Source: Leucobacter aridicollis
Lineage (GTDB): Bacteria > Actinomycetota > Actinomycetes > Actinomycetales > Microbacteriaceae
Length of the DNA stretch: 64,000 nt
Assembly: GCF_024399335.1 (NCBI RefSeq)
Contig: NZ_CP075339.1
Span: forward strand, 1,116,001 to 1,180,000
Reading direction: 5' to 3'
Each line of letters starts with the position of its first letter. The stretch's first letter is position 1. The notes below the pieces were generated by a model, which had not been told where the DNA came from, did no database searches, and saw only the letters and a program-made list of their open reading frames with translations. The position numbers and the translations under genes are program-made. Shown piece after piece: positions 1 through 9,378 of this stretch.

Positions 1-26
1 TGTGTCGGGATACGCGTGCGCCGCAA

Positions 27-55
27 TTGCACTCTCAGGGGCGCCCGGCTACCGT
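27..55 (+). promoter_or_regulatory. promoter of trmB, probably leaderless
   Basis: TTGCAC at 27-32 and TACCGT at 50-55 are separated by 17 nt. The -10 box ends 6 nt before the GTG at 62, so transcription should start at or next to the start codon. There is no Shine-Dalgarno sequence in between. A leaderless mRNA is inferred. Confidence 0.6.
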
Positions 56-61
56 TGACGG

Positions 62-799
62 GTGACTGAGCAGCCGCGCAAAGCCTTTGACCCCTCGACA
101 TTCCGCGACAAACCCGTATCGTTTGTCCGCCGAAGCGGCAGGATGACGCCATCCCAGGAGCGGGCATGGGAGGAATCGCGAAGCGACTTCCTGCTCGAGA
201 TTGCTCACGGTCCGGCCGCGACGAGCGTCGCGCCGGGGGAGACCGGGGACCCGGCTCAGATCTTTGGGCGCGACGCTGAGCTCATCGTAGAGGTGGGTTC
301 TGGTCAGGGCCATCAGATCCTCTCTGCCGCAGCTGCACGGCCTGAGACAAACTTCCTCGCTATTGAGGTGTTTCGCGCGGGTCTCGCACGAACGGTCATT
401 CGGGCGGCTGACGCCGGACTCACGAACTTGCGCCTCGCCGAGGTGAATGCCCCTGAGTTGCTCGAACACTACTTGCCGGCGGGCTCGGTCGCAGAGATCT
501 GGGTGTTCTTCCCAGACCCCTGGAAGAAGGCCAAGCACCACAAGCGCAGACTCATCAGCGCAGATTTCGCGAGGATCGCCCACCGGGCATTGCAGCCTGG
601 TGGAGTGCTGCGTCTCGGCACTGACTGGCAGAACTACGCAGATCATATGCGCGTTGTCATGGACGAAGCCCCCGGTTTCGAGCGCGCATTCGAGGGGGAG
701 TGGGCTGAGCGCTACGAAGGTCGAGTGCTCACGGCATTTGAAAACAAGGGCATTGAGAAGGGCCGCGACATCCGCGACCTCACGTACCGCAAGGTCTAG
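62..799 (+). CDS. trmB: tRNA (guanine-N7-)-methyltransferase
   Basis: SAM-dependent enzyme that methylates N7 of G46 in the variable loop of tRNA; cytosolic. The 245-residue product has the family signatures: a SAM-binding loop VEVGSGQGHQ (residues 76-85), the catalytic FFPDPWKKAKHHKRR block (about 150-165), and a C-terminal R-x-L-T-x-F-E-N-K-G stretch ending in IRDLTYRKV. Length is normal for actinobacterial TrmB. The GTG start at 62 sits 6 nt after a good -10 box, which supports this start. It precedes the ribosomal cluster but has its own promoter and is separated from rpsJ by more than 500 bp. Confidence 0.95.
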   Translation: MTEQPRKAFDPSTFRDKPVSFVRRSGRMTPSQERAWEESRSDFLLEIAHGPAATSVAPGETGDPAQIFGRDAELIVEVGSGQGHQILSAAAARPETNFLAIEVFRAGLARTVIRAADAGLTNLRLAEVNAPELLEHYLPAGSVAEIWVFFPDPWKKAKHHKRRLISADFARIAHRALQPGGVLRLGTDWQNYADHMRVVMDEAPGFERAFEGEWAERYEGRVLTAFENKGIEKGRDIRDLTYRKV

Positions 800-1014
800 A
801 CGCGAGCAGGGTCTCGCCGGCCCCGGGAGGGCGCTCAGCGTGAATGGAGCCGTGCGTCTGCGATCTGCATTCGCTCTGACCCGCGGGGAGGATCCTGGCA
901 TTGTTGCTATCGATCGCATACCGAACGCGTGAGTCGTAAAGACCCCGTACGGGCCGAGCGGAGCATGCCCGCGATCCGAGTCGACGACACGCCGCGACAC
1001 GCGACACGCCCGGG

Positions 1015-1043
1015 TTGCACCGCGCGAATCCCTGTGTCAGAAT
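1015..1043 (+). promoter_or_regulatory. promoter of the S10-spc ribosomal operon
   Basis: TTGCAC (1015-1020) and CAGAAT (1038-1043) are separated by 17 nt. It is the best sigma-70-like pair in the gap. Transcription would begin near 1050, leaving a long leader before rpsJ. Confidence 0.55.
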
Positions 1044-1140
1044 AGACAGGTTCAGTACTCCGTGCATGCGGATCACTGCCAGGTAGTGCATTGCTTCTCG
1101 ACTTGATCGAGACGTGAGGCCGCGGGCAGCGAACACAGCC

Positions 1141-1190
1141 TGCACGCCGAGAGGCGACCAGACGTCAGTCCGGTCGTTTTTGTGCGTGCA
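1141..1190 (+). promoter_or_regulatory. structured S10 leader with terminator-like hairpin
   Basis: TGCACGC (1141-1147) pairs perfectly with GCGTGCA (1184-1190). Nested inside is a hairpin, GACCAGAC/GTCCGGTC with one A-C mismatch (1156-1175), followed by a TTTTT run (1177-1181). The inner hairpin plus U-run resembles an attenuator, and the outer stem overlaps the U-run and could compete with it. L4 controls the S10 operon through its leader in E. coli; autogenous control here is inferred. Confidence 0.5.
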
Positions 1191-1325
1191 GAAATTGATA
1201 GGTGAACAGAGACCCAGCACTAAGGCACTTCAGGGTGCCCGTCTGCCAAGGGCGCTGGTACGCAAGACGTCCAATGCTGTCGGCCACAAGCCGAGAGTAC
1301 GACGCAAGTAGAAAGTAGAGATGTC

Positions 1326-1634
1326 ATGGCGGGACAGAAGATCCGCATTCGACTCAAGTCGTATGACCACGAGGTCATTGATAGCTCAGCGCGCAAGATC
1401 GTAGATACGGTCACCCGCGCGGGCGCAACCGTGATCGGCCCAGTGCCGCTCCCCACGGAAAAGAACGTGATCGCTGTGATCCGTTCGCCGCACAAGTACA
1501 AGGACAGCCGCGAGCACTTTGAGAAGCGCACGCACAAGCGCCTGATCGACATCGTCGATCCCACCCCGAAGGCCGTCGATTCGCTCATGCGTCTCGATCT
1601 CCCGGCCGATGTCAACATCGAGATCAAGCTCTAA
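1326..1634 (+). CDS. rpsJ: 30S ribosomal protein S10 (NusE)
   Basis: S10 of the small-subunit head, also the NusE transcription antitermination factor. It is 102 aa, normal length, beginning [19 protein letters not shown], with the conserved [13 protein letters not shown] loop near residue 60 that contacts 16S rRNA. First gene of the cluster, ATG start, and followed 14 nt later by rplC. Expression probably depends on the promoter and folded leader immediately upstream. Confidence 0.98.
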   Translation: MAGQKIRIRLKSYDHEVIDSSARKIVDTVTRAGATVIGPVPLPTEKNVIAVIRSPHKYKDSREHFEKRTHKRLIDIVDPTPKAVDSLMRLDLPADVNIEIKL

Positions 1635-1648
1635 GGGGGGATCCAGAC

Positions 1649-2302
1649 ATGACTGCAGTACGTAATGTGAAGGGTCTCCTGGGCACCAAGCTCGGCATGA
1701 CTCAGGTATGGGACGAGGACGGCAAGGTCGTTCCCGTTACCGTCATCGAGGTGGCGCCTAACGTTGTCACCCAGATCCGCACCCCCGAGGTCGACGGCTA
1801 CAGCGCCGTTCAGATCGCCGCGGGTCAGATCGATCCCCGCAAGGTGAACCAGCCCTCGGCTGGTCACTTCGAGAAGGCCGGCGTGACGCCGCGCCGCCAC
1901 ATCACCGAGATCCGCACCGCCGACGCTGCTGAGTACAGCCTCGGCCAGGAGCTCACCATCGAGGGCGCTTTCGAAGCCGGTCAGAAGATCGACGTCGTTG
2001 GCACTTCGAAGGGTAAGGGCTTCGCGGGCGCTATGAAGCGTCACAACTTCAAGGGCGTTGGCGCTTCGCACGGTGCACACCGCAACCACCGTAAGCCTGG
2101 TTCGGTTGGTGGCGCAGCAACTCCTGGTCGCGTTTTCCGTGGCAAGAAGATGCCAGGCCGTATGGGTACCGATCGCGTGACCGTGCAGAACCTCACCGTT
2201 CAGGCGATCGACGCCGAGAAGGGCCTCATCCTGATCAAGGGTGCAGTTCCCGGTGCGCGTGGTCGTCTCGTTTTCGTCCGCAACGCAGTGAAGGGGGCGT
2301 AG
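1649..2302 (+). CDS. rplC: 50S ribosomal protein L3
   Basis: Large-subunit protein that nucleates early 23S assembly and sends an arm towards the peptidyl-transferase centre. It is 217 aa. The central [14 protein letters not shown] block and the [21 protein letters not shown] block near residues 110-170 are the L3 signature. ATG at 1649 follows a purine-rich GGGGGAT site. Followed 3 nt later by rplD, so the two are translationally close. Confidence 0.98.
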   Translation: MTAVRNVKGLLGTKLGMTQVWDEDGKVVPVTVIEVAPNVVTQIRTPEVDGYSAVQIAAGQIDPRKVNQPSAGHFEKAGVTPRRHITEIRTADAAEYSLGQELTIEGAFEAGQKIDVVGTSKGKGFAGAMKRHNFKGVGASHGAHRNHRKPGSVGGAATPGRVFRGKKMPGRMGTDRVTVQNLTVQAIDAEKGLILIKGAVPGARGRLVFVRNAVKGA

Positions 2303-2305
2303 TTC

Positions 2306-2959
2306 ATGGCTACCGCTACCAAGCTCGAGGTTTTCGACGCGAAGGGCAAGAAGGCTGGGTCGGTTGACCTTCCCGAGGCTATCTTCGGCGCCGAGACCAA
2401 CGTTCCGCTGATCCATCAGGTGGTCACGGCACAGCTGGCTGCTGCCCGTCAGGGTACGCACAAGACCAAGACCCGTGGCGAGCGCTCGGGTTCAGGCGTC
2501 AAGCCGTTCAAGCAGAAGGGCACTGGCCGTGCACGCCAGGGCTCGGTCCGCATGCCGCAGCACCGCGGCGGTGGCATCGTCCACGGGCCCGTGCCCCGCG
2601 ATTACTCGCAGCGCACCCCCAAGAAGATGATTGCTGCTGCACTCGTTGGCCTGCTTTCGGACCGCGCACGCGCGAACCGCCTGCACGTCGTCGAAGGCTT
2701 CGGCATCGCCGACAAGCCGAGCACCAAGACCGCACGCGAGTTCCTCGCACAGGTCGCACCGGGCAACCGCGTGCTCGTGGTCGTCGACCGCGAAGACGTG
2801 CTCACCGTGCTCAGCGTTCAGAACCTTCCGAACGTGCACGTGCTGTTCCACGATCAGCTCAACGCCTACGACGTTGTCGTCAGTGACGATCTCGTCTTCA
2901 CCAAGGCAGCTTTCGACGCATTCGTCGAGGGTCGCGCCGTTAAGGAGGACTCGAAGTGA
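2306..2959 (+). CDS. rplD: 50S ribosomal protein L4
   Basis: Large-subunit protein lining the exit tunnel; in E. coli it is also the repressor of the S10 operon. It is 217 aa with the diagnostic loop [12 protein letters not shown] and the [17 protein letters not shown] segment (about residues 70-100). The stop overlaps the rplW start by 4 nt (GTGA). Its regulatory partner would be the leader at 1141-1190; that link is inferred. Confidence 0.98.
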   Translation: MATATKLEVFDAKGKKAGSVDLPEAIFGAETNVPLIHQVVTAQLAAARQGTHKTKTRGERSGSGVKPFKQKGTGRARQGSVRMPQHRGGGIVHGPVPRDYSQRTPKKMIAAALVGLLSDRARANRLHVVEGFGIADKPSTKTAREFLAQVAPGNRVLVVVDREDVLTVLSVQNLPNVHVLFHDQLNAYDVVVSDDLVFTKAAFDAFVEGRAVKEDSK

Positions 2960-3255
2960 GCATGAACAAGGCTGCGCACGACGTCATCATCCGCCCGATC
3001 GTCTCGGAGAAGAGCTACGGCCTCATCGACGCAAACGGACAGTACACCTTCGAGGTTGCTCCCACCGCGTCGAAGACTGAGATCAAGCTCGCCATCGAGT
3101 CGGTATTCGGTGTGAAGGTCGCAAAGATCAACACCCTGAACCGCAAGGGCAAGACCCGCCGCACGAAGTTTGGCCTCGGCAAGCGCAAGGACACCAAGCG
3201 CGCCATCGTCACGCTGAAGTCGGGCTCCATCGACATCTTCACGGCTGCGCTGTAG
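2956..3255 (+). CDS. rplW: 50S ribosomal protein L23
   Basis: Sits at the tunnel exit and is the docking site for trigger factor and SRP. It is 99 aa, containing [15 protein letters not shown] near the N-terminus and a basic C-terminal half ([19 protein letters not shown]). The GTG at 2956 overlaps the rplD stop by 4 nt and follows TAAGGAGG, so it is favoured over the in-frame ATG at 2962. Confidence 0.97.
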   Translation: MSMNKAAHDVIIRPIVSEKSYGLIDANGQYTFEVAPTASKTEIKLAIESVFGVKVAKINTLNRKGKTRRTKFGLGKRKDTKRAIVTLKSGSIDIFTAAL

Positions 3256-3277
3256 AAGGGGCGAAAAGGAACACAAC

Positions 3278-4114
3278 ATGGCAATTCGCAAGTACAAGCC
3301 GACGACCCCAGGTCGTCGCGGGTCGAGCGTTGCTGATTTCGCTGAGATCACGCGCTCCACGCCCGAGAAGTCGCTGCTGCGTCCGCTCCCGAAGACGGGT
3401 GGCCGCAACAACCAGGGCCGCATCACGACTCGTCACATTGGTGGTGGCCACAAGCGCCAGTACCGCGTCATCGACTTCCGTCGCAATGACAAGGACGGCG
3501 TCAACGCCCGCGTAGCGCACATCGAGTACGACCCCAACCGCACCGCGCGCATTGCGCTTTTGCACTTTGAGGACGGCACGAAGCGTTACATCATCGCTCC
3601 GAACAAGCTCAAGCAGGGCGACATCGTTGAGTCGGGCGCTGGCTCGGACATCAAGCCCGGCAACAACATGCCGCTGAAGAACATCCCCACGGGTACTGTG
3701 ATTCACGCGATTGAGCTGAAGCCCGGTGGGGGAGCGAAGCTCGCTCGTTCCGCTGGCTCGTCGGTTCGCCTCGTGGCGAAGGATGGCCCCTACGCACAGC
3801 TGCGTCTCCCCTCGGGCGAGATCCGCAACGTTGACGCGCGCTGCCGCGCGACCGTCGGCGAGGTCGGCAACGCTGAGCAGTCGAACATCAACTGGGGTAA
3901 GGCCGGCCGTATGCGCTGGAAGGGCGTTCGCCCGACCGTGCGTGGTGTCGTCATGAACCCGGTGGATCACCCCCACGGTGGTGGCGAAGGCCGCACCTCG
4001 GGTGGCCGTCACCCGGTGAGCCCCTGGGGCCAGAAGGAAGGCCGTACGCGCCGTCCGAACAAGGAAAGCGACAAGCTCATTGTGCGCCGCCGTAACGCTG
4101 GCAAGAAGCGCTAG
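3278..4114 (+). CDS. rplB: 50S ribosomal protein L2
   Basis: Core 50S protein needed for subunit association and peptidyl transfer. It is 278 aa, normal length. The C-terminal signature [12 protein letters not shown] followed by [12 protein letters not shown] is present (about residues 225-250), including the conserved histidine. ATG at 3278 follows AAAAGGAA. It is followed by rpsS after 22 nt. Confidence 0.98.
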   Translation: MAIRKYKPTTPGRRGSSVADFAEITRSTPEKSLLRPLPKTGGRNNQGRITTRHIGGGHKRQYRVIDFRRNDKDGVNARVAHIEYDPNRTARIALLHFEDGTKRYIIAPNKLKQGDIVESGAGSDIKPGNNMPLKNIPTGTVIHAIELKPGGGAKLARSAGSSVRLVAKDGPYAQLRLPSGEIRNVDARCRATVGEVGNAEQSNINWGKAGRMRWKGVRPTVRGVVMNPVDHPHGGGEGRTSGGRHPVSPWGQKEGRTRRPNKESDKLIVRRRNAGKKR

Positions 4115-4136
4115 TCGGCAGGTAGGAGAATAGAAG

Positions 4137-4418
4137 ATGCCTCGTAGTCTCAAGAAGGGCCCCTTCGTCGACAACCACCTGCTCAACAAGGTGGTCGTAC
4201 AGAACGAAGCTGGCACCAAGAACGTGATCAAGACCTGGTCGCGCCGCTCGATGATTATCCCCGCAATGCTGGGCCACACCATCGCAGTGCACGACGGTCG
4301 GAAGCACATCCCCGTATTCGTCACCGAAACCATGGTTGGACACAAGCTGGGCGAGTTCGCCCCGACTCGTACCTTCCGTGGCCACGTGAAGGACGACAAG
4401 AAGGGCCGTCGCCGCTAA
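4137..4418 (+). CDS. rpsS: 30S ribosomal protein S19
   Basis: Small-subunit head protein that contacts S13 and the A-site tRNA region. It is 93 aa, starting [12 protein letters not shown], with the conserved W-S-R-R-S-M-I-I-P segment and [11 protein letters not shown] at the C-terminus. ATG at 4137 is preceded by GTAGGAG. Standard position between rplB and rplV. Confidence 0.98.
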   Translation: MPRSLKKGPFVDNHLLNKVVVQNEAGTKNVIKTWSRRSMIIPAMLGHTIAVHDGRKHIPVFVTETMVGHKLGEFAPTRTFRGHVKDDKKGRRR

Positions 4419-4443
4419 CGCGGTGGCGAGAGGAGGAAGAGAA

Positions 4444-4821
4444 ATGGTGGAATCGATCGCACGCGTGCGTCATATCCGCATCACCCCCCAGAAGGCCCGT
4501 CGTGTCGTTGACCTGGTTCGTGGCAAGAACGCGCAGGAGGCACTCGCCATCCTGAAGTTCGCGCCCCAGGCTGCCGCTGAGCCCGTGTTCAAGCTCGTCG
4601 CTTCGGCGATCGCGAACGCACGTGTAAAGGCTGACGCTGAGAACCTGCGCCTCAACGAGGACGAGCTCGTCATTGCACGCGCATTCGTGGATGAGGGTGC
4701 AACGCTCAAGCGTTTCCGCCCCCGTGCACAGGGCCGCGCGTTCCGTATCAACAAGCGCACAAGCCACATCACGGTCGTTCTTCAGACCGCTGATGAGCTG
4801 GCAGCTCAGAAGGGAGCCTAA
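4444..4821 (+). CDS. rplV: 50S ribosomal protein L22
   Basis: Binds 23S domains and its beta-hairpin lines the exit tunnel (macrolide region). It is 125 aa from the ATG at 4444, which has AGGAGG at 4431-4436. The reading frame is open back to 4423, but an upstream start would lie within 5 nt of the rpsS stop with no ribosome site. Signatures are [17 protein letters not shown] near the N-terminus and [15 protein letters not shown] near the C-terminus. Confidence 0.96.
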   Translation: MVESIARVRHIRITPQKARRVVDLVRGKNAQEALAILKFAPQAAAEPVFKLVASAIANARVKADAENLRLNEDELVIARAFVDEGATLKRFRPRAQGRAFRINKRTSHITVVLQTADELAAQKGA

Positions 4822-4824
4822 GGA

Positions 4825-5583
4825 ATGGGCCAGAAGATTCATCCCTACGGCTTCCGCCTCGGGATTACAACCGACCACGTGTCGCGTTGGTTCTCGGACT
4901 CGACGAAGAAGGGCCAGCGTTACGCTGACTACCTCGCCGAGGACATCAAGATCCGCCAGCACCTGCAGGTCCAGCTGGACCGCGCCGGTGTCTCGCGTGT
5001 TGAGATCGAGCGCACCCGCGACCGCGTCCGCGTAGACATCCACACTGCTCGCCCCGGCATCGTTATCGGTCGCCGTGGAGCAGAGGCCGAGCGCATCCGC
5101 GCTGACCTCGAGAAGCTCACCGGCAAGCAGATCCAGCTGAACATCCTCGAGGTGAAGAACCCCGAGGCTGACGCTCAGCTCGTCGCACAGGGCATCGCCG
5201 AGCAGCTCGCTGCTCGTGTGGCATTCCGTCGCGCAATGCGCAAGGGCCTCCAGGGTGCTCAGCGCGCTGGCGCTAAGGGTGTCCGTATTCAGGTATCCGG
5301 CCGCCTTGGCGGCGCTGAGATGAGCCGCTCGGAGTTCTACCGTGAGGGTCGCGTGCCGCTGCACACGCTCCGCGCGAACATCGACTACGGCTTCTACGAG
5401 GCGAAGACCACCTTCGGTCGCATCGGCGTGAAGGTCTGGATCTACAAGGGCGACCTGACGAACAAGGAGCTCGCTCGTGAGCAGGCTAACCAGAAGCCGT
5501 CTCGTGAGCGTGGCGATCGCCGCCGTGCGCCCCGTGGCGCTCAGGCTGAGGCTGCACCCGCTGCAGCAGGAGCGGAGAAGTAA
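4825..5583 (+). CDS. rpsC: 30S ribosomal protein S3
   Basis: Lies at the mRNA entry tunnel and has helicase-related function. It is 252 aa. A type-II KH domain carries the [15 protein letters not shown] loop (about 75-90), followed by the S3 C-terminal domain ([24 protein letters not shown]). The last 35 residues are a low-complexity Arg/Ala extension typical of actinobacterial S3. ATG at 4825, 3 nt after rplV. Confidence 0.98.
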   Translation: MGQKIHPYGFRLGITTDHVSRWFSDSTKKGQRYADYLAEDIKIRQHLQVQLDRAGVSRVEIERTRDRVRVDIHTARPGIVIGRRGAEAERIRADLEKLTGKQIQLNILEVKNPEADAQLVAQGIAEQLAARVAFRRAMRKGLQGAQRAGAKGVRIQVSGRLGGAEMSRSEFYREGRVPLHTLRANIDYGFYEAKTTFGRIGVKVWIYKGDLTNKELAREQANQKPSRERGDRRRAPRGAQAEAAPAAAGAEK

Positions 5584-5586
5584 CAC

Positions 5587-6006
5587 ATGCTGATTCCCCG
5601 TCGAGTCAAGTACCGCAAGCAGCATCACCCGAGCCGCAGCGGTCAGTCCAAGGGTGGCAACACCGTCACCTTCGGTGAGTTCGGTATTCAGGCGCTCAGC
5701 CCCGCTTACGTGACGAACCGTCAGATCGAGTCCGCTCGTATCGCCATGACGCGTCACATCAAGCGTGGCGGCAAGGTGTGGATCAACATCTACCCTGACC
5801 GTCCGCTGACCAAGAAGCCCGCTGAAACCCGCATGGGTTCCGGTAAGGGCTCACCCGAGTGGTGGGTTGCGAATGTCAAGCCGGGCCGCGTCCTCTTCGA
5901 GGTCGCAGGTGTTGACGAGGAGCTTGCGCGCGAGGCACTGACCCGCGCGATCCACAAGCTCCCCCTCAAGGCCCGCATTATTAAGCGCGAGGAGGGCGAC
6001 GCGTAA
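5587..6006 (+). CDS. rplP: 50S ribosomal protein L16
   Basis: Contacts the A-site tRNA and 23S helix 89. It is 139 aa with the N-terminal [26 protein letters not shown] and the C-terminal [14 protein letters not shown] motifs. ATG start 3 nt after rpsC. Its TAA shares one A with the ATG of rpmC, so the two are translationally coupled. Confidence 0.98.
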   Translation: MLIPRRVKYRKQHHPSRSGQSKGGNTVTFGEFGIQALSPAYVTNRQIESARIAMTRHIKRGGKVWINIYPDRPLTKKPAETRMGSGKGSPEWWVANVKPGRVLFEVAGVDEELAREALTRAIHKLPLKARIIKREEGDA

Positions 6007-6323
6007 TGGCGATCGGAACCAAGGAACTGGCTGTCACCGAGCTTGACAGCTTCGAAAACGAGCGTCTCGCGGAAGAGCTGAAGAAGGCCAAGGCCGAGCT
6101 CTTCAACCTGCGTTTCCAGTCGGCCACCGGCCAGCTTGAGAACCACGGGCGCGTACGTCAGGTGAAGCGCGACATCGCTCGCATCTACACCGTGCTCCGC
6201 GAGCGCGAGCTCGGCATTCGGGTCACCCCGGCAGCTGAGCCCGCGAAGAAGGCTTCTGCAAAGAAGTCGTCCACCAAGAAGACCGAGCAGGCGCCCGCCG
6301 CCGCTGAGACGAAGGAGGCCTAA
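6006..6323 (+). CDS. rpmC: 50S ribosomal protein L29, tailed
   Basis: Tunnel-exit protein next to L23. The first 75 residues are ordinary L29 ([27 protein letters not shown], then [15 protein letters not shown]). The remaining 30 are a Lys/Ala/Ser-rich tail ([13 protein letters not shown]), which makes the product 105 aa against the usual 60-80. Tailed forms are known in actinobacteria; the role of the tail is unknown. Overlaps rplP by 1 nt. Confidence 0.95.
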   Translation: MAIGTKELAVTELDSFENERLAEELKKAKAELFNLRFQSATGQLENHGRVRQVKRDIARIYTVLRERELGIRVTPAAEPAKKASAKKSSTKKTEQAPAAAETKEA

Positions 6324-6325
6324 GA

Positions 6326-6598
6326 ATGGCTGAGGTCGAGAAGGAACAGCGACCGTATCGCAAGGCGCGCCGTGGCTACGTCGTCAGCGACAAGATGGAC
6401 AAGACCATCGTTGTTGAGGTCGAGGACCGCGTGAAGCACCCGCTCTACGGCAAGGTCATGCGTCGCTCATCGAAGGTGAAGGCCCACGACGAGCAGAACA
6501 CCGCCGGCATCGGCGATCTCGTACTCATCCACGAGACCCGCCCGCTCAGCGCCTCAAAGCGCTGGCGTCTGGTCGAGATCCTCGAGAAGGCGAAGTAA
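6326..6598 (+). CDS. rpsQ: 30S ribosomal protein S17
   Basis: Primary 16S rRNA binder of the 30S body, with an OB fold. It is 90 aa with [32 protein letters not shown], the classic S17 segment, and [23 protein letters not shown] at the end. ATG at 6326, only 2 nt after rpmC. A 33-nt gap with a GGAG ribosome site leads to rplN. Confidence 0.98.
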   Translation: MAEVEKEQRPYRKARRGYVVSDKMDKTIVVEVEDRVKHPLYGKVMRRSSKVKAHDEQNTAGIGDLVLIHETRPLSASKRWRLVEILEKAK

Positions 6599-6631
6599 GC
6601 GCCTCGCGCTTACTGACTGAAGGAGTAGCAA

Positions 6632-7000
6632 GTGATTCAGCAGGAATCCCGACTCAAGGTTGCCGATAACACCGGCGCCAAGGAGTTGCTTACCATCCGT
6701 GTCCTCGGGGGCTCAGGACGTCGTTACGCAGGTCTCGGCGACACCATCGTCGCGACTGTCAAGGACGCGATCCCCGGCGGCAATGTGAAGAAGGGTGAGG
6801 TCGTCAAGGCCGTCATCGTTCGTACCCGCAAGTCGACCCGTCGCGTTGACGGTTCGTACATCAGCTTCGACGAGAACGCCGCCGTTATCCTGAAGGCAGA
6901 CGGGGAGCCCCGCGGCACCCGTATCTTCGGGCCGGTTGGCCGTGAGCTTCGCGACAAGAAGTTCATGAAGATCGTCTCGCTCGCACCGGAGGTGATCTAG
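6632..7000 (+). CDS. rplN: 50S ribosomal protein L14
   Basis: Interface protein that contacts 16S h14 and L19. It is 122 aa, exactly family length, starting [19 protein letters not shown] with [26 protein letters not shown] at the end. GTG start at 6632 is preceded by AAGGAG. It opens the spc half of the merged cluster, with no separate promoter or terminator visible before it. Confidence 0.98.
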   Translation: MIQQESRLKVADNTGAKELLTIRVLGGSGRRYAGLGDTIVATVKDAIPGGNVKKGEVVKAVIVRTRKSTRRVDGSYISFDENAAVILKADGEPRGTRIFGPVGRELRDKKFMKIVSLAPEVI

Positions 7001-7004
7001 TCCT

Positions 7005-7367
7005 ATGGCTGCAAAGATCAAGAAGGGTGACCTCGTCGAGGTCATCTCGGGACCGACCCAGGAGCGCGGTGGCTACCGTGGCAAGCAGGGTGTTGTTCTC
7101 GAGGTTCTCACTGAGACCGATCGTCTGATCGTCGAAGGTGTGAACTACGTCACCAAGCACGTTCGCGTCGGCCAGTCCGACCGCGGTACGAAGGAGGGTG
7201 GCATCGAGACCGTAGAGGCTCCCATTCACGTATCGAACGTTGCTGTCGTTGACCCCTCGACGAAGAAGCCGACTCGCGTTGGCTTCCGCGTCGAGGAGAC
7301 CACGAAGGACGGCAAGAAGAAGACGGTTCGCGTGCGTTACGCGAAGTCGTCCGGGAAGGACCTCTAA
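7005..7367 (+). CDS. rplX: 50S ribosomal protein L24
   Basis: Assembly-initiator protein near the tunnel exit. It is 120 aa with the N-terminal KOW motif ([19 protein letters not shown]) and the NYVTKHVR segment. ATG at 7005, 4 nt after rplN. The last A of its TAA is the first base of the rplE ATG at 7367, a 1-nt overlap suggesting coupled translation. Confidence 0.97.
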   Translation: MAAKIKKGDLVEVISGPTQERGGYRGKQGVVLEVLTETDRLIVEGVNYVTKHVRVGQSDRGTKEGGIETVEAPIHVSNVAVVDPSTKKPTRVGFRVEETTKDGKKKTVRVRYAKSSGKDL

Positions 7368-7945
7368 TGTCTGAAGCTGCTGTGGCGGCTGGCAAAATCC
7401 AGCCTCGCTTGAAGCAGAAGTACCGCGGCGAAATCGTCCCGGCACTCCGCGAAGAGTTCTCCTACGCAAACGTCATGCAGGTTCCCGGTCTCGTGAAGAT
7501 CGTTGTGAACACCGGCGTTGGCGAGGCGGCTCGTGACAGCAAGGTGATCGAGGGAGCAGTTGCTGACCTCGTGAAGATCACCGGCCAGAAGCCCAAGGTC
7601 ACCCTGGCCCGCAAGTCCATCGCGCAGTTCAAGCTGCGTGAGGGTCAGGCCATCGGCGCGCACGTCACGCTTCGTGGCGATCGTGCCTGGGAGTTCCTTG
7701 ATCGCCTCGTGAACCTCGCACTGCCCCGTATCCGCGATTTCCGCGGACTTTCGGACAAGCAGTTCGACGGTGCTGGCAACTACACGTTCGGTTTGACCGA
7801 GCAGAGTGTGTTCCACGAGATCGATCAGGATAAGATTGACCGCGTGCGTGGTTTTGACATCACCATTGTCACCACCGCAAAGACTGACGACGAGGGTCGT
7901 GCGCTGCTCAAGGCGCTCGGCTTCCCGTTCAAGGCCGACAACTAA
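7367..7945 (+). CDS. rplE: 50S ribosomal protein L5
   Basis: Forms the central protuberance and carries the P-site tRNA and 5S rRNA contacts. It is 192 aa with [31 protein letters not shown] and [26 protein letters not shown], all L5 signatures. It is followed by a 114-bp gap with two hairpins rather than by rpsN, the usual next gene in many bacteria. Confidence 0.98.
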   Translation: MSEAAVAAGKIQPRLKQKYRGEIVPALREEFSYANVMQVPGLVKIVVNTGVGEAARDSKVIEGAVADLVKITGQKPKVTLARKSIAQFKLREGQAIGAHVTLRGDRAWEFLDRLVNLALPRIRDFRGLSDKQFDGAGNYTFGLTEQSVFHEIDQDKIDRVRGFDITIVTTAKTDDEGRALLKALGFPFKADN

Positions 7946-7961
7946 ATAGTCCAAGCGGATA

Positions 7962-8029
7962 GGGTGCCCGGGGCCTTCCCGGGCACCCCGTTCGCGTGTC
8001 ACCCAGGTCGCGACCCGTGTAACGGGTCG
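7962..8029 (+). promoter_or_regulatory. tandem hairpins between rplE and rpsH
   Basis: The first hairpin has a perfect 11-bp stem (GGGTGCCCGGG 7962-7972, CCCGGGCACCC 7978-7988) with a 5-nt loop. The second has an 8-bp perfect stem (CGACCCGT 8011-8018, ACGGGTCG 8022-8029) with a 3-nt loop. Neither has a U-tract. They may be an S8-binding regulatory site, an RNA-processing site or a weak terminator. Confidence 0.6.
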
Positions 8030-8059
8030 TGAAACCAGGCGAGAAAGAAAGAGTCAATC

Positions 8060-8458
8060 ATGACGATGACTGATCCGGTAGCAGACATGCTTACCCGGTT
8101 GCGCAACGCAAATAGCGCACATCATGACGACGTTTCGCTTCCCGGCTCAAAGCTGAAGGAGCGGATCGCCGAGATCCTCAAGCGTGAGGGTTACATCAGC
8201 GACTGGAAGGTCGAGGCGGCACGCGTCGGCACGACCCTCACCATGACGCTGAAGTACGGACCGAACCGCGAGGCTTCGATCGAGGGCCTCAAGCGCGTCT
8301 CGAAGCCGGGCCTCCGCGTGTACGCGGGCGCTGCTGAGATTCCGAGCGTGCTCGGTGGCCTCGGTATTGCGATCCTGTCCACCTCTTCGGGGCTCCTCAC
8401 GGACCGCGAGGCCGAGCAGAAGGGCGTGGGCGGCGAAGTGCTGGCCTACGTGTGGTAA
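8060..8458 (+). CDS. rpsH: 30S ribosomal protein S8
   Basis: Central-domain 16S binder and, in E. coli, the spc operon repressor. It is 132 aa, starting [16 protein letters not shown], with [26 protein letters not shown] at the C-terminus, the S8 signature. ATG at 8060 with GAGAAAGAAAG upstream. The paired hairpins just upstream are a candidate target for S8 feedback; this is inference. Confidence 0.98.
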   Translation: MTMTDPVADMLTRLRNANSAHHDDVSLPGSKLKERIAEILKREGYISDWKVEAARVGTTLTMTLKYGPNREASIEGLKRVSKPGLRVYAGAAEIPSVLGGLGIAILSTSSGLLTDREAEQKGVGGEVLAYVW

Positions 8459-8464
8459 GCCGTC

Positions 8465-9001
8465 ATGTCACGTATTGGAAAGCTTCCCATCGCCATCCCC
8501 GGCGGTGTAGATGTCAAGATCGATGGCCAGCAGGTCACGGTCAAGGGTTCGAAGGGTGAGCTGTCGCTCACCGTTGCAGAGCCCATTCGCGTCGCAGTTG
8601 AGGACGGCCAGATCCTGGTCACTCGTCCCAACGACGAGCGCGAGTCCCGAGCGCTGCACGGCCTGAGCCGTACGCTCATCAACAACAACATCATTGGTGT
8701 GACTGAGGGCTACGCAAAGCAGCTCGAGGTTGTTGGCACCGGCTACCGCGTGCAGCAGAAGGGTGCGGACCTCGAGCTCGCACTCGGCTTCTCGCACCCT
8801 GTGTCGTTCACCGCTCCTGAGGGCATCACGCTCGTCGTTGAGGGCGCCAACAAGATCACCGTCAGCGGCATCTCCAAGCAGGCGGTCGGTGAGGCCGCAG
8901 CGAACATTCGCAAGCTGAAGAAGCCGGAGCCCTACAAGGGCAAGGGCATTCGTTACGCTGACGAGGTTGTTCGTCGCAAGGCTGGAAAGGCTGGTAAGTA
9001 A
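8465..9001 (+). CDS. rplF: 50S ribosomal protein L6
   Basis: Lies at the factor-binding region near the sarcin-ricin loop. It is 178 aa with [15 protein letters not shown] at the N-terminus, two similar L6 domains, and the C-terminal signature [27 protein letters not shown] at 8465, 6 nt after rpsH; 2 nt separate it from rplR. Confidence 0.98.
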   Translation: MSRIGKLPIAIPGGVDVKIDGQQVTVKGSKGELSLTVAEPIRVAVEDGQILVTRPNDERESRALHGLSRTLINNNIIGVTEGYAKQLEVVGTGYRVQQKGADLELALGFSHPVSFTAPEGITLVVEGANKITVSGISKQAVGEAAANIRKLKKPEPYKGKGIRYADEVVRRKAGKAGK

Positions 9002-9003
9002 CC

Positions 9004-9378
9004 ATGGCCGCTAACATCACCCGTGCAAAGGGTCGTTCGGCTGCGCGCGTTCGCCGCCACGCCCGCCTGCGCAAGAAGATTGTCGGCACCGAACTGCGTC
9101 CCCGTCTCTCGGTGACCCGCTCGTCGCGCCACGTATTCGTGCAGATCATTGACGACTCCAAGGGCCACACCGTGGCTTCGGCGTCGACGATGGAAGCAGA
9201 TCTCCGTGCATTCGACGGCGACAAGACCGCTAAGGCCCGCAAGGTCGGCGAGCTCGTCGCAGAGCGTGCAAAGGCTGCTGGCGTCGAGGCTGTTGTCTTC
9301 GACCGTGGCGGTAGCAAGTACGCAGGCCGTGTCGCTGCGATCGCCGAAGGCGCTCGCGAGGGAGGTCTGACACTGTGA
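9004..9378 (+). CDS. rplR: 50S ribosomal protein L18
   Basis: Binds 5S rRNA with L5 in the central protuberance. It is 124 aa with a basic N-terminus ([19 protein letters not shown]), [20 protein letters not shown], and the C-terminal [29 protein letters not shown] at 9004; the stop overlaps the rpsE GTG by 4 nt. Confidence 0.98.
   Translation: MAANITRAKGRSAARVRRHARLRKKIVGTELRPRLSVTRSSRHVFVQIIDDSKGHTVASASTMEADLRAFDGDKTAKARKVGELVAERAKAAGVEAVVFDRGGSKYAGRVAAIAEGAREGGLTL

Larger units (their letters stand above)
800..1325. other. intergenic region and S10 operon leader
   Basis: A 526-bp gap between trmB and rpsJ. Open frames here are low-quality shadows. The first 200 bp show no clear gene. The second half holds a promoter at 1015-1043 and a structured leader at 1141-1190, leaving an S10 operon 5' UTR of about 275 nt. 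Confidence 0.7.

Noticed and set aside
780..1220. Small overlapping frames in the trmB-rpsJ gap
   Set aside because: No ribosome sites or domains, and they cover the S10 promoter and leader structure.
4321..5757. Long minus-strand open frame (478 codons) opposite rpsS-rplV-rpsC
   Set aside because: It is antisense to three certain ribosomal genes; its composition is the mirror of their codon bias and no domain is recognisable.
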